Shown here: one piece after another, positions 16,605-24,942 of the stretch
How positions within the stretch are numbered: the first letter of the stretch is position 1
How the letters are laid out: each line of letters opens with the position of its first letter
DNA from: Flavobacterium sp. JAS
Lineage (GTDB): Bacteria > Bacteroidota > Bacteroidia > Flavobacteriales > Flavobacteriaceae
Direction of reading: 5' to 3'
Length of the DNA stretch: 64,000 nt
Assembly: GCF_020991455.1 (NCBI RefSeq)
Contig: NZ_JAJMOX010000010.1
Coordinates: forward strand, 1-64,000
Position numbers and translations under genes: made by a program
The notes under the pieces: generated by a model
What the model was told of the DNA's origin: nothing
Seen by the model: the letters and a program-made list of their open reading frames with translations, nothing else
Database searches by the model: none

Positions 16605-17732
16605 TTATACTTCGCATAATTTTTTTGCTGCTGATTCTAGGGTAAAATTGTCTTTAGCAAAACAAAAGCGGATTGATTTTTCGTCTTTATTATCCGAATA
16701 AAAGGAAGAAATAGGTATGGCTGCCACACCATGATTAGTAATTAATTTTTTGCAAAAATCAACATCATTGTCATCTGAAATATTGGCATAAGAAGCAACC
16801 TGAAAATAAGTGCCTTCACAAGGTTTTAATTCAAATCGGCTGTTTTGAAGAAGTTTTCGAAAATAATCTCGTTTTTCTTGATAGAATTTTCCAAGGAGAT
16901 TGGTATCAACAATATCTAAATATTCACTTAGAGCTATTTGTGAGATACTATTTACGCTGAAGACCAAAAACTGATGTACTTTTTTGATTTCTATCATTAG
17001 ATGTTCTGGAGCGACTGTATATCCAATTTTCCATCCTGTTATGTGAAATGATTTTCCAAAAGAAGAAACCATAATGCATCGATCTAAAAGAAAACTTTTT
17101 GTATGTGCCGAAATATGTTTTTCTTCAAATGTGATGTATTCGTAAACTTCATCAGATAAAACTAATAAATCAGGATATTTTGAAAGTATTTTTTCTAGCT
17201 GAATAAAATCTGAATCCGATAATATTTTTCCTGTTGGATTATGAGGGTTATTGATGATGATCATTCTGGTTTTTGCAGAACAAGATTTTTCAATCATTTC
17301 CCAATTTGGGGTGTAATCATCATTTAAAGCAATTCTTACAGGTTTAGCTTTGCATAGCAAGATTGGAGATTCATAAGAATCAAAACTCGGATCAAGCATA
17401 ATTACTTCATCATTCTCTTTTATTAATGCCAGAATAGAAGTGAAAATTCCCTGTGTAGCGCCAGCTGTAACTAAAAGTTCTAAATCAGGATTTATAGTCC
17501 TTTTGTATGAATTAAAAAGCAGTTTAGTAATTTGATTCATCAAAGGCGGATAGCCTGTTACAGGTGTGTATTGATGGACATTTTCCTTGGCTAATCTAGC
17601 AACAATATCAGTTAGCCTTTCATCGACAGGGAAATTTGGAAATCCTTGTGAAAGATTTATTGCATTATATTCGGCTGCCATTTTTGACATAATTGTAAAT
17701 ATACTGGTGCCAACGTTTGGAAGTTTACTCAT
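16605..17732 (-). CDS. PLP aminotransferase (methionine/kynurenine type)
   Basis: A fold-type I, class I/II aminotransferase of 375 residues. PLP-binding Lys227 lies in SSFGKSFHITGWKIGY; NNPHNPTGK (about 161-169) and SDEVYEYI (193-200) are the cofactor-contacting motifs. N-terminal AINLSQGFPNFP and HQYTPVTGYPPL are typical of YbdL-like methionine aminotransferases and kynurenine aminotransferases. The exact substrate cannot be fixed by eye; methionine or its keto acid is the common call in Flavobacterium. A truncated copy of its 5' end lies just upstream (17928-18114). Confidence 0.85.
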   Translation of the reverse strand: MSKLPNVGTSIFTIMSKMAAEYNAINLSQGFPNFPVDERLTDIVARLAKENVHQYTPVTGYPPLMNQITKLLFNSYKRTINPDLELLVTAGATQGIFTSILALIKENDEVIMLDPSFDSYESPILLCKAKPVRIALNDDYTPNWEMIEKSCSAKTRMIIINNPHNPTGKILSDSDFIQLEKILSKYPDLLVLSDEVYEYITFEEKHISAHTKSFLLDRCIMVSSFGKSFHITGWKIGYTVAPEHLMIEIKKVHQFLVFSVNSISQIALSEYLDIVDTNLLGKFYQEKRDYFRKLLQNSRFELKPCEGTYFQVASYANISDDNDVDFCKKLITNHGVAAIPISSFYSDNKDEKSIRFCFAKDNFTLESAAKKLCEV

Positions 17733-17795
17733 AAAAAAATTGGTTAGGAAAGTTTTTTGAGTACAATATAAGGCAAATTTTATTTTATTGAATAA

Positions 17796-17921
17796 TTACT
17801 TTACGAAATTATTTACAGAAATTGGCAGTGAAAAAAGAACTCGAACTAATTTGTTGTCTTTTTGTCCTGGTTTCCATTTAGGAGAAGTCTTTAAAACACG
17901 AATAGCTTCAGCTCCTTTTCA
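17796..17921 (-). pseudogene. Remnant of a TonB C-terminal domain
   Basis: Read on the minus strand, this segment encodes GAEAIRVLKTSPKWKPGQKD, then NKLVRVLFSLPISVN and a stop. It is the end of a TonB-type energy-transducing domain (family pattern EAIRVLKxSPKWKPGxQ...VRVxFxLPI). No start or upstream domain is present. It joins directly, in another frame, to the truncated aminotransferase copy. This looks like the scar of a deletion between a former aminotransferase paralogue and a TonB-family gene. Confidence 0.75.
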
Positions 17922-18114
17922 TTAATGGAGGAAAACCTGCCATTGGTGTATATTGGTGTACATTCTCTTTGGCTAATCTTGCTATAATATCAGTTAACCT
18001 TTCATCAACAGGGAAATTCGGAAATCCCTGCGAAAGGTTGATTGCATTATATTCGGTTGCCATTTTTGACATTACCGTGAAAATACTAGTAGTTACGTTT
18101 GGAAGTTTACTCAT
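17908..18114 (-). pseudogene. Truncated aminotransferase paralogue
   Basis: The first about 65 codons (MSKLPNVTTSIFTVMSKMAT... to PMAGFPPLM) match the N-terminus of the intact aminotransferase at 16605-17732 with about seven differences over that length, then the frame runs into the TonB remnant and stops at KRS. It lacks the PLP lysine and most of the fold, so cannot be an enzyme. The changes are largely conservative, which suggests the truncation is fairly recent or that it came from a different paralogue. Confidence 0.88.
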
Positions 18115-18194
18115 AATTATACTTACAGAAATTGTATTTATAAAAGTAATTGTTTTTTAAAGTTAAAATGTATTTTTATTTTTTATAGCATAAA

Positions 18195-18235
18195 AAAAAG
18201 ACATTAAAAGAAAACTGTCTTTTAATGTCTTTTTC
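18195..18235 (-). terminator. Strong terminator
   Basis: A perfect 17-bp stem AAAAAGACATTAAAAGA / TCTTTTAATGTCTTTTT around AAACTG, just past the stop of the following minus-strand gene. Confidence 0.85.
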
Positions 18236-18248
18236 TTTTGGAATTATT

Positions 18249-18776
18249 TTATTTTATAATTTCGCCATTTGGTTTAACTACAATTTTTTGTACACTATTC
18301 TCCTTTGTGATTTTTAGGTTATATTCCTTCTTTTTGATATCACCTTCTTTTTGGGTGTACAGAAATTTGTCTTTTACTATGGTCCAACCTGGGTATTCTT
18401 TGTAGATCGAGTAAATTACTTTAGCGGGAAGCTTTACATTTTCATAATTTTCAACTACGCTGGTTAATTTTCCATTTTGATTATAGGTTGCGGATAAGGA
18501 GCCTTGTGGAGATTCTAAGACTACTAAATAAGAGTCAAAGCCTTGATAGTCTTTTCCTAAATCATAAGAAATAAACTTTTGCTGAAGCGCTATGACATTT
18601 ACATCGGGATTTCTGTCAGGTAAGTAAACAGAAAAATCTTTCCCTGCACTTTTAATTACAACCGCAGGTAAATCCTCCATTTTAATTTCGCCCTCTTTTA
18701 AACTAGAGTTTTCGCCCTGAGAAAAAGAGTTTGCCGTTAAACTAAAAAAAGATAAAAAAAAAAGAAATGTTTTCAT
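18249..18776 (-). CDS. Secreted PepSY-like protein
   Basis: A 175-residue exported protein of unknown function. Residues 1-19 are a signal peptide (FFLSFFSLTANSFSQ). The rest has two similar halves: DLPAVVIKSAGKDFSVYLPD (about 34-53) and KLPAKVIYSIYKEYPGWTIVKDKFLY (about 114-140), each followed by beta-strands, ending in VQKIVVKPNGEIIK. This resembles the PepSY-like putative periplasmic proteins abundant in Bacteroidetes. No catalytic residues stand out. Single gene with a strong terminator. Confidence 0.7.
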   Translation of the reverse strand: MKTFLFFLSFFSLTANSFSQGENSSLKEGEIKMEDLPAVVIKSAGKDFSVYLPDRNPDVNVIALQQKFISYDLGKDYQGFDSYLVVLESPQGSLSATYNQNGKLTSVVENYENVKLPAKVIYSIYKEYPGWTIVKDKFLYTQKEGDIKKKEYNLKITKENSVQKIVVKPNGEIIK

Positions 18777-19132
18777 GATATTTTATTTTTTAAATATTAA
18801 TAGTTTAGGTTAATCTTAATGATTTAAAATATATGAAGGTTTCTTTTTTTTCTTCCCCTTTTTGATGATGTTTTTTGTTATTAAATCATTAAAGTTCAAG
18901 GCTTTGAGTAATATTTTTTAATCAGATAAAAGTAATTCTTTTACTAATATAGAACAGTTAAAGTTATCTTTATTGATTGTTAATTAAACGAAGTTTTAGG
19001 GGTATTTTTTAGGAGGAAAATATAGTAGGTTTATGTGTGTTTTAGTACGAAAAAAAATTGTAAACGATGCAATAAAAAAACATAACCTAAATATTGAATA
19101 TATAGATTGTAAAAGAAAAACAATTATTACAA
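18777..19132. other. Gene-poor AT-rich spacer
   Basis: Mostly promoter-type AT-rich DNA. The only open frame is a plus-strand run of 38 codons (19033-19149, MCVLVRKKIVNDAIKK...) that overlaps the end of the next gene; it is preceded by AGGAGGAAAA 17 bases upstream. It has no recognised family and may be chance. Confidence 0.35.
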
Positions 19133-19846
19133 TTACATTTTATGAATAATGAAAATTGTAGGTCGATTATGTAAATCAACTTTCAATTTTTTCCAATCTG
19201 AAATACGCATTGTTTTAATGAATTCTGTTGGTAGTGTAATATCTGTTGCAATACAAAGATGCGTTGAGGGATTTACAATTTGCAAAATATCTTCAACTAA
19301 TTTATTGTTTCTGTAAGGAGTTTCAATAAAAATCTGAGATTGATTTTTATCCTGAGATAATTTTTCAAAATGTTTCAATGCCGATTTTTTCTCGTCTTTA
19401 TCAATTGGTAAATAACCATTGAAAGTAAAACTCTGACCGTTCATTCCGGAAGCCATCATGGCTAGTAAAATAGAAGATGGTCCAACTAAAGGTACAACCT
19501 GGATTCCTTTTTCATGCGCCAATTTTACAATTACTGCACCGGGATCAGCAACCCCCGGACATCCGGCTTCGCTCATTAATCCAACATTTTTCCCTTCTAA
19601 TAATGGTTTTATGAAATCTAAATGCTCACTTGGTTCTGTACGCTTATTGAGCGTAAAAAGTATAAGTTCAGATTGTTTTTTTTCTGGAGAAACTGCTTTT
19701 ATTGATTTTCTGGCAGTTTTTTCGTTTTCAACAATGTAATGATCTATAAAATCAATGCTTCTTTTTACAGTTTGTGGCAAAACATCCATCGGATCGCTTT
19801 CGCCCATTGTAGTTGGAATTAAATATAATTTTCCTAGAAGTTTCAT
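19133..19846 (-). CDS. RsmI-like SAM-dependent methyltransferase
   Basis: A tetrapyrrole-methylase-fold protein of 237 residues. The family motif GxPxxxDPG is present as SEAGCPGVADPGAVIVKLA, followed by VVPLVGPSSILLAMMASGMNGQSFTFNGYLP, both typical of RsmI (16S rRNA C1402 2'-O-methyltransferase). The N-terminus (LYLIPTTMGESDPMDVLP) differs from true RsmI (ATPIGNLxDIT), so this is probably the Bacteroidetes RsmI paralogue with an unproved target. It is downstream of the LMW phosphatase and dnaA, on the same strand. Confidence 0.82.
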   Translation of the reverse strand: MKLLGKLYLIPTTMGESDPMDVLPQTVKRSIDFIDHYIVENEKTARKSIKAVSPEKKQSELILFTLNKRTEPSEHLDFIKPLLEGKNVGLMSEAGCPGVADPGAVIVKLAHEKGIQVVPLVGPSSILLAMMASGMNGQSFTFNGYLPIDKDEKKSALKHFEKLSQDKNQSQIFIETPYRNNKLVEDILQIVNPSTHLCIATDITLPTEFIKTMRISDWKKLKVDLHNRPTIFIIHKM

Positions 19847-19877
19847 GTGCGTTTTTTTATAGTTTGTAAAACGAATT

Positions 19878-19914
19878 ATTATTCAATCATAATTTATTAA
19901 AATAATTGAATAAT
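19878..19914. repeat. 10-bp inverted repeat
   Basis: ATTATTCAAT (19878-19887) and ATTGAATAAT (19905-19914) form a perfect inverted repeat in the spacer before the RsmI-like gene. It could be a weak hairpin or a binding site. Confidence 0.45.
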
Positions 19915-19921
19915 GAGGTAA

Positions 19922-20389
19922 TTATGAATGCTTTTCGATGAGTTTTTTTGCGATTATATCGGTTACTTCATCTAACATTTGGTATACATGGTCAAAACCA
20001 TTAGCTGCGCCAAAATACGGATCTGGTACATCTACGTTTTCGTCCGGAAATAATTCGTTTAAAATAAGGTGAACTTTGTTTTTATGTTCGGTGGTTTTTG
20101 CCAGATGAATTACATCACGATAATTAGAACTATCCATTACATAAATGTAATCAAAATCTTCTAAATCTGAAGTTTGAAATTGTCTTCCTCTTTGATTTTG
20201 GATGTTTACACCATTTTTTGAAGCAACAGCTATAGAGCGTTTGTCTGGTGAATGACCTACATGCCAGGATCCGGTTCCTGCAGAATCAACTACAAAAGTA
20301 TTGTTGGGTAATTTTGATGCTAAAATTCCTTCTGCTAAAGGTGATCTACAAATATTTCCCAAACAAACCATTAAAATTTTTACTGGCAT
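19922..20389 (-). CDS. Low-molecular-weight protein tyrosine phosphatase
   Basis: A 155-residue cytoplasmic phosphatase. The P-loop CLGNICRS (nucleophile Cys9, Arg15) is at the N-terminus and the general acid Asp lies in DVPDPYFG. DSAGTGSWHVGHSPDKRSI is the next conserved block. In bacteria such enzymes act on tyrosine kinases of polysaccharide export or on arginine phosphate; no such partner is nearby. Its start is 9 bases after the dnaA stop, so it is likely co-transcribed with dnaA. Confidence 0.93.
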   Translation of the reverse strand: MPVKILMVCLGNICRSPLAEGILASKLPNNTFVVDSAGTGSWHVGHSPDKRSIAVASKNGVNIQNQRGRQFQTSDLEDFDYIYVMDSSNYRDVIHLAKTTEHKNKVHLILNELFPDENVDVPDPYFGAANGFDHVYQMLDEVTDIIAKKLIEKHS

Positions 20390-20398
20390 GATGCGCGT

Positions 20399-21826
20399 TT
20401 ATAGCGTTAGTTTTTTGTTGATATCTTCGACAAACTTCTTAAATTGTTTGTCTGTAGAAACTAAATTGTCGACAGTTTTACAAGCATGTAATACGGTTGC
20501 GTGATCACGATCTCCAATTTGTGAACCAATGTTTGCCAAAGATGCTTTAGTGAATTTCTTTGCAAAAAACATGGCCAATTGTCTCGCCTGAACCACGTGC
20601 CTTTTTCTGGTTTTAGATTGAAGTGTTTCAATATCCAACTGAAAATAATCAGACACAATTTTTTGAATATAATCGATAGAGATTTCTCTCTTCACATTTT
20701 TAACAAATTTCTCTACAACACTTTTAGCCAATTCAATTGTAACTTCTTTTTTATTGAAAGAAGATTGTGCAATTAACGAAATAATAGCGCCTTCAAGTTC
20801 TCTAACGTTAGATTTGATATTGCGGGCAACATATTCAATAATGTCTTCCGGCATATCAACACCATCACGATATAGAATGTTTTTTAGGATCGAAATTCTG
20901 GTTTCGTAATCTGGTTGATGTAATTCAGCAGATAATCCCCATTTAAAACGAGATAATAAACGTTGTTCAATATCCTGCATATCAACTGGTGCTTTGTCCG
21001 AAGTCAGAATTACCTGTTTTCCGTTTTGGTGCAAATAGTTGAAAATATGGAAAAATACGTCTTGAGTTCCTGATTTTCCAGATAAAAACTGAACGTCATC
21101 AATAATCAAAACGTCGATCAATTGATAAAAGTGAATGAAATCATTACGATTATTCTTTTTTACCGAGTCGATATATTGTTGTGTGAAAATTTCGGCAGAA
21201 ATATATAAAACCGTTCTTTCAGGATATTTATCTTTTACTTCTACACCTATAGCGTGTGCTAGGTGTGTTTTTCCTAAACCAACTCCACCAAAAATCAATA
21301 ACGGATTAAATGACGTTCCTCCAGGTTTATTAGCAACAGCCATACCTGCAGAACGAGCCAAACGGTTTGAATCTCCTTCTAAGAAATTGTCAAAACTGTA
21401 ATTTGCATTTAATTGCGATTCAATTTTTAGATTTCTAATTCCAGGAATTACAAAAGGATTTTTTAGTTCAGGATTTAAGTTTTTAAACGGAGCATCAACC
21501 TCTTGCGGTTTCATTGGCACTCTGTTGGCACTTGGCAACTGTTCGGTAAACGGTTGTTTATTGCCATAAGTGTTCTCCATTTTAATTTTATAGAGTAACT
21601 TTGCGTTTTTTCCCAGTTCTTTGGTAAGCGCAACTTTCAATAATTTTACGTAATGCTCTTCGAGCCATTCGTAGAAAAATTTACTTGGTACCTGAATATA
21701 TAATGCGTTGTCGGTTAGCTCAACTGATTTGATTGGTTCAAACCAAGTTTTGTATGCTTGATCTTGAATATTGTCCTTTATAAAAGACAAACAGTTTTCC
21801 CATACCGATTGAGCAGTTTTAGTCAT
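20399..21826 (-). CDS. dnaA: Chromosomal replication initiator DnaA
   Basis: The 475-residue initiator with all four domains: domain I (1-85, VWENCLSFIKDNIQDQAYKTWFEPI), a short linker (about 86-140), the AAA+ domain III (Walker A GGVGLGKT at 180-187, Walker B VLIIDDVQFL, sensor region LLSRFKWGL), and DNA-binding domain IV with the signature IGDRDHATVLHACKTV. It binds origin boxes and melts DNA to load helicase. The LMW phosphatase gene follows 9 bases after its stop. Its upstream spacer is a candidate origin region. Confidence 0.98.
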   Translation of the reverse strand: MTKTAQSVWENCLSFIKDNIQDQAYKTWFEPIKSVELTDNALYIQVPSKFFYEWLEEHYVKLLKVALTKELGKNAKLLYKIKMENTYGNKQPFTEQLPSANRVPMKPQEVDAPFKNLNPELKNPFVIPGIRNLKIESQLNANYSFDNFLEGDSNRLARSAGMAVANKPGGTSFNPLLIFGGVGLGKTHLAHAIGVEVKDKYPERTVLYISAEIFTQQYIDSVKKNNRNDFIHFYQLIDVLIIDDVQFLSGKSGTQDVFFHIFNYLHQNGKQVILTSDKAPVDMQDIEQRLLSRFKWGLSAELHQPDYETRISILKNILYRDGVDMPEDIIEYVARNIKSNVRELEGAIISLIAQSSFNKKEVTIELAKSVVEKFVKNVKREISIDYIQKIVSDYFQLDIETLQSKTRKRHVVQARQLAMFFAKKFTKASLANIGSQIGDRDHATVLHACKTVDNLVSTDKQFKKFVEDINKKLTL

Positions 21827-22012
21827 AGATTCAGATAAATTTTATATTATTGATAAAGATTCTCCTAATAAAAAAGGAGCAATTTTATTCCGTATTTCGG
21901 GATAACAAATATGTGAACAAATTTCTGTAAAAAAAAATATTTTGGACTCTAATTTTATAAAAAAAAGTTGTAAGTAAACTTTTGAAAGTTAATTTTTTTT
22001 AATCAATAAATA
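21827..22012. other. AT-rich spacer upstream of dnaA, possible origin region
   Basis: A 186-base divergent spacer. It contains one degenerate DnaA-box-like site (TTGTTCACA on the minus strand, 21912-21920), then a very AT-rich run. No cluster of TTATCCACA boxes is present, so an origin here is possible but not shown. Confidence 0.3.
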
Positions 22013-22417
22013 ATGAAAAATCATCAAACGCAAGTGCGTGTTCGTTACTCAGAAACTGACCAAATGGGAGTTGTTTATCACGGAAATTATATTCCATATT
22101 TTGAGATAGGACGCGTGGAATGGCTTAGAAACAAAGGGATTTCCTATAAAAATATGGAAGAAAGCGGAATTGGACTGCCAATTGTTTCGATGCAAATAAA
22201 TTATAAAAAATCGGCGCGTTACGATGAGTTGTTAACGATTCATACAACTTTCAAAAGTCAATCATCGGTTAAGATTGAATTCGACTGTGAAATCTATAAC
22301 GAGGCAAATGAGTTATTAACAACGGCAGTGTTTATTTTAGTATTTATTTCGTTAAAATCGGGTCGACCAACAGCACCTCCAAATTACATTTTAGAATTGT
22401 TTAAAACACTTGTATAA
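22013..22417 (+). CDS. YbgC-family acyl-CoA thioesterase
   Basis: A 134-residue single hot-dog domain. The family signature RYSETDQMGVVYHGNYIPYFEIGRVEWLR includes Asp16 and His23 (catalytic aspartate and neighbouring histidine). LPIVSMQINYKKSARYDELL is the second conserved block. Members hydrolyse short- to medium-chain acyl-CoA or 4-hydroxybenzoyl-CoA. It stands alone, divergent from dnaA; there is no tol-pal operon beside it, so a Tol-linked role has no support here. Confidence 0.9.
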   Translation: MKNHQTQVRVRYSETDQMGVVYHGNYIPYFEIGRVEWLRNKGISYKNMEESGIGLPIVSMQINYKKSARYDELLTIHTTFKSQSSVKIEFDCEIYNEANELLTTAVFILVFISLKSGRPTAPPNYILELFKTLV

Positions 22418-22448
22418 TTGTTAAAACGAGATACGTTTTAATGTTAAT

Positions 22449-23081
22449 TTATATAATTTTAATATCGATTTCAAACATTAAATCAAAAATGTCGAATATT
22501 GATTCGGCATTTTTTTTGCGTGTTTTTGTCGATATTTTGCCAATTGGAAGACCGGAATCTTCATTGATTTCCATTTCCTGAGACGTAATTTCCAGTTTTT
22601 TTTCTTTAATAACACGCATAACTTTATTCATGTTTTTATAATCAAAAGAGATTAAAAACTGAACATCAATTGTTTTTTCGACAATTTCGCAAACTTCAAG
22701 TGTCATTTGTGCTGTCGTTTTGTAAGCAGCAATCAAACCGCCAACGCCAAGTTTTACACCTCCAAAAATCCGAACCACAACAACTAAGACATTTGTTAGG
22801 CCAAAAGACTGGATTTGTCCATAAATTGGTGCGCCTGCCGTATTGCTGGGTTCGCCGTCATCATTTGCTCGATAAGAGATTTTTGGGGCCGTGCCTAATT
22901 GATAAGCATAGCAAAAATGTACCGCATGCGGATGTTGCTTTTTTAGATTTTCGATGATGGGTTTTACTTCCTCTTCATTTTCTATAGGAAAGGCATAGCC
23001 AAAGAACTTGCTTCCTTTTTCCTTAAAAAGCACTTCTTCTGATTCAAAAGCAATGGTTTGATACGTATCGTTATATTCCAA
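22449..23081 (-). CDS. YigZ/IMPACT family protein
   Basis: A 210-residue protein with the UPF0029/IMPACT fold: GSKFFGYAFPIENEEEVKPI, then HFCYAYQLG, YRANDDGEPSNTAGAPI and VRIFGGVKLGVGGLIAAYKT, followed by a C-terminal DUF1949-like domain. Function in bacteria is unsettled. The start codon is TTG at 23081; the frame is blocked by a stop 18 bases upstream and no ATG precedes the conserved region. Convergent with ybgC. Confidence 0.9.
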   Translation of the reverse strand: MEYNDTYQTIAFESEEVLFKEKGSKFFGYAFPIENEEEVKPIIENLKKQHPHAVHFCYAYQLGTAPKISYRANDDGEPSNTAGAPIYGQIQSFGLTNVLVVVVRIFGGVKLGVGGLIAAYKTTAQMTLEVCEIVEKTIDVQFLISFDYKNMNKVMRVIKEKKLEITSQEMEINEDSGLPIGKISTKTRKKNAESIFDIFDLMFEIDIKII

Positions 23082-23196
23082 AAGTAAATTTCTAAATTAT
23101 GTTTGATGTTTTTTTAGCCACTCCCTATAGCTATTGGGATTCACAGATTAAAAGGATTTTTCTTTTGTCTTTTTTAATTTGGGGTTAAACTTTTTC

Positions 23197-23274
23197 TCTC
23201 GCAGATTTTGCAGATAAAGCAGATTTGTTTCATAACACATTATAATATCTGCTTTATCTGCAAAATCTGCGAGA
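23197..23274. repeat. Perfect 28-bp inverted repeat (GCAGATTTTGCAGAT family)
   Basis: Bases 23197-23224 (TCTCGCAGATTTTGCAGATA plus AAGCAGAT) and 23247-23274 are exact reverse complements around a 22-base loop. The word CACAGATTAAAAGGATT is at 23142-23158 and again at 29423-29439 next to the second copy of this family (29453-29552). Confidence 0.9.
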
Positions 23275-23293
23275 AACAAAAAACATACGTTAG

Positions 23294-23896
23294 CTACAAT
23301 ATTTTTTTATCAAATAAATCAACAACATCTTCCTTGCCAACTTGCAAATGCCAAACATGGAGACCTAAAGCAGCGGCAACATCTGTGTTTTCTTTTTTAT
23401 CATCTACAAATAAAGTTCGTTTTGGTGACAATTCATGTTTGTTGATTACATATTGAAAAACATCAGCATTTGGTTTTCTCATTCCAATTTCAAATGAAAA
23501 ATAAACTTTTTCAAAACATTGATAAAAATCACTGTAAAACGAAATTCCGCTTTTATTCTCGAAAGTTTCAATATGAATAGAATCGGTATTACTTAGTAAA
23601 AACAAACGGTATTTTTGAGAAAGCAATTGTAAAAACTCTAATCGATACAACGGAAAATCTGCTAAAATAGCATTCCAGGCTTCAAGGATTTCTTCAATAG
23701 AGGCATTTGGAAGCTCTTTCTGGAAACCTGTCAAAAAATCATCATGCGAAATATCTCCGGTTTCAAACAAAAGATTCAAACGATCAAATTCTGAATTCCA
23801 TTCTGTCATTCCTAATTTCTGCAATCCAGACATAGTTGCTTGTTTGTCTAAATTGATAAAAATATCTCCAAAGTCAAAAATTATAGTATCAATCAT
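23294..23896 (-). CDS. HAD-superfamily hydrolase
   Basis: A 200-residue HAD subfamily IA phosphatase. Motif I is FDFGDIFINLD (nucleophile Asp8 if started at 23896), motif II LLSNTDSIH, a lysine in GMRKPNADVF, and motif IV FVDDKKENTDVAAALG. Start 23896 gives an 8-base overlap with the ribD stop; an ATG 12 bases earlier is the alternative. Tight coupling to ribD raises the possibility that it is the missing phosphatase of riboflavin synthesis (5-amino-6-ribitylamino-uracil phosphate), but this is inference only. Confidence 0.85.
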   Translation of the reverse strand: MIDTIIFDFGDIFINLDKQATMSGLQKLGMTEWNSEFDRLNLLFETGDISHDDFLTGFQKELPNASIEEILEAWNAILADFPLYRLEFLQLLSQKYRLFLLSNTDSIHIETFENKSGISFYSDFYQCFEKVYFSFEIGMRKPNADVFQYVINKHELSPKRTLFVDDKKENTDVAAALGLHVWHLQVGKEDVVDLFDKKIL

Positions 23897-24938
23897 GATT
23901 TCTAACATTTATTAATTCATCATTTTGAATGTAGGTTTTTGTTACATTTTTCATTTGAAGAATTGGTGCTTTTGTTCCGTTTCCGAAAATTGTTTTTCCA
24001 ACAAAAATCCGGGCTTCGTCCCAAATATTTTGATCTATAAAAGATTGTAAAGTTTGTAAGCCGCCTTCTATAATAATAGACTGAATCTGATTTTGATATA
24101 AAACTGCCAAAATCTGTGGTATTATATTTTTATTAAAATCAATTACTTCAAAGGTAGTGTTTTCTGCTGAAAGGCTAATTTCAGATTTCGTAAATATGAT
24201 GGTTTTTACACTGTTATCAAAAATGAAACTGTCTTTTGAAATTCTGTTGTTTTGGTCTAAAACAACTCTAACAGGATTATTTCCGGACCAATCCCTAATA
24301 TTTAATTTTGGGTTGTCGTCAATAACTGTTTTTGTTCCAACTAAAATTGCCTGTTCTTCACTGCGCCATTTGTGAACCAATTGTCTTGAATATTGATTGG
24401 TAATCCAAACAGGTTTGCGATCCTGATTAATTTCTTTTTCAGGTGACAAAAAGCCGTCCTGACTTTGAGCCCATTTTAATATAATGTAAGGTCTTTTTTG
24501 TTGATGAAAAGTAAAGAAACGTTTGTTGAGTTCGTTGCATTCTTTTTCTAAAATGCCAACAATCACATTTGCTCCGGAGGCAATTAATTTTTTGATTCCG
24601 TTTCCGGCTACCTTTTCATTAGGATCAACGGTTCCAACAACTACATTCGGAATTTTGTGTTCTATAATTAAATCGCAGCAAGGAGGTGTTTTTCCAAAAT
24701 GACTGCAAGGTTCTAAGCTCACATAAATTGTTGCTTTTTTTAAAAGCGATTTATCTTTTACAGATCGAATCGCATTTACTTCGGCATGAGGTTCACCGGC
24801 TTTTTTGTGCCAGCCTTCGCCAATGATTTTGTCTTCATAAACAATTACGCTTCCAACCATCGGATTTGGATATGTGGTTCCAAAGCCATTTTGTGCCAGT
24901 TCGATGCAGCGTTTTATATATTTTTCATGTATATTCAC
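23889..24938 (-). CDS. ribD: Riboflavin biosynthesis deaminase/reductase RibD
   Basis: Bifunctional enzyme of 349 residues for the second and third steps of riboflavin synthesis. The N-terminal cytidine-deaminase-like domain (1-145) has zinc ligands His51 and catalytic Glu53 (HAEVNA) and Cys78 and Cys87 (PCSHFGKTPPC). The C-terminal reductase domain (about 150-345) has WAQSQDGF and IIEGGLQTLQSFI. The start is GTG 24938, which gives the canonical VNIHEKYIKRC beginning and lies only four bases after a -7 box. It overlaps the HAD gene. Confidence 0.95.
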   Translation of the reverse strand: MNIHEKYIKRCIELAQNGFGTTYPNPMVGSVIVYEDKIIGEGWHKKAGEPHAEVNAIRSVKDKSLLKKATIYVSLEPCSHFGKTPPCCDLIIEHKIPNVVVGTVDPNEKVAGNGIKKLIASGANVIVGILEKECNELNKRFFTFHQQKRPYIILKWAQSQDGFLSPEKEINQDRKPVWITNQYSRQLVHKWRSEEQAILVGTKTVIDDNPKLNIRDWSGNNPVRVVLDQNNRISKDSFIFDNSVKTIIFTKSEISLSAENTTFEVIDFNKNIIPQILAVLYQNQIQSIIIEGGLQTLQSFIDQNIWDEARIFVGKTIFGNGTKAPILQMKNVTKTYIQNDELINVRNHD

Positions 24939-24942
24939 GGTA

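Noticed and set aside
21827..22012. DnaA-box array upstream of dnaA
   Set aside because: Only one degenerate box is seen, so an array is not supported; kept only as a low-confidence origin idea.
22013..22417. Tol-Pal linked role for the YbgC-family gene
   Set aside because: No tolQ, tolR, tolA, tolB or pal gene is near; only the thioesterase family call is supported.
23079..23086. TACTTTTG on the minus strand overlapping the TTG start of the YigZ gene
   Set aside because: A promoter element this close would put the transcript start inside the coding region; more likely a chance match in AT-rich DNA.
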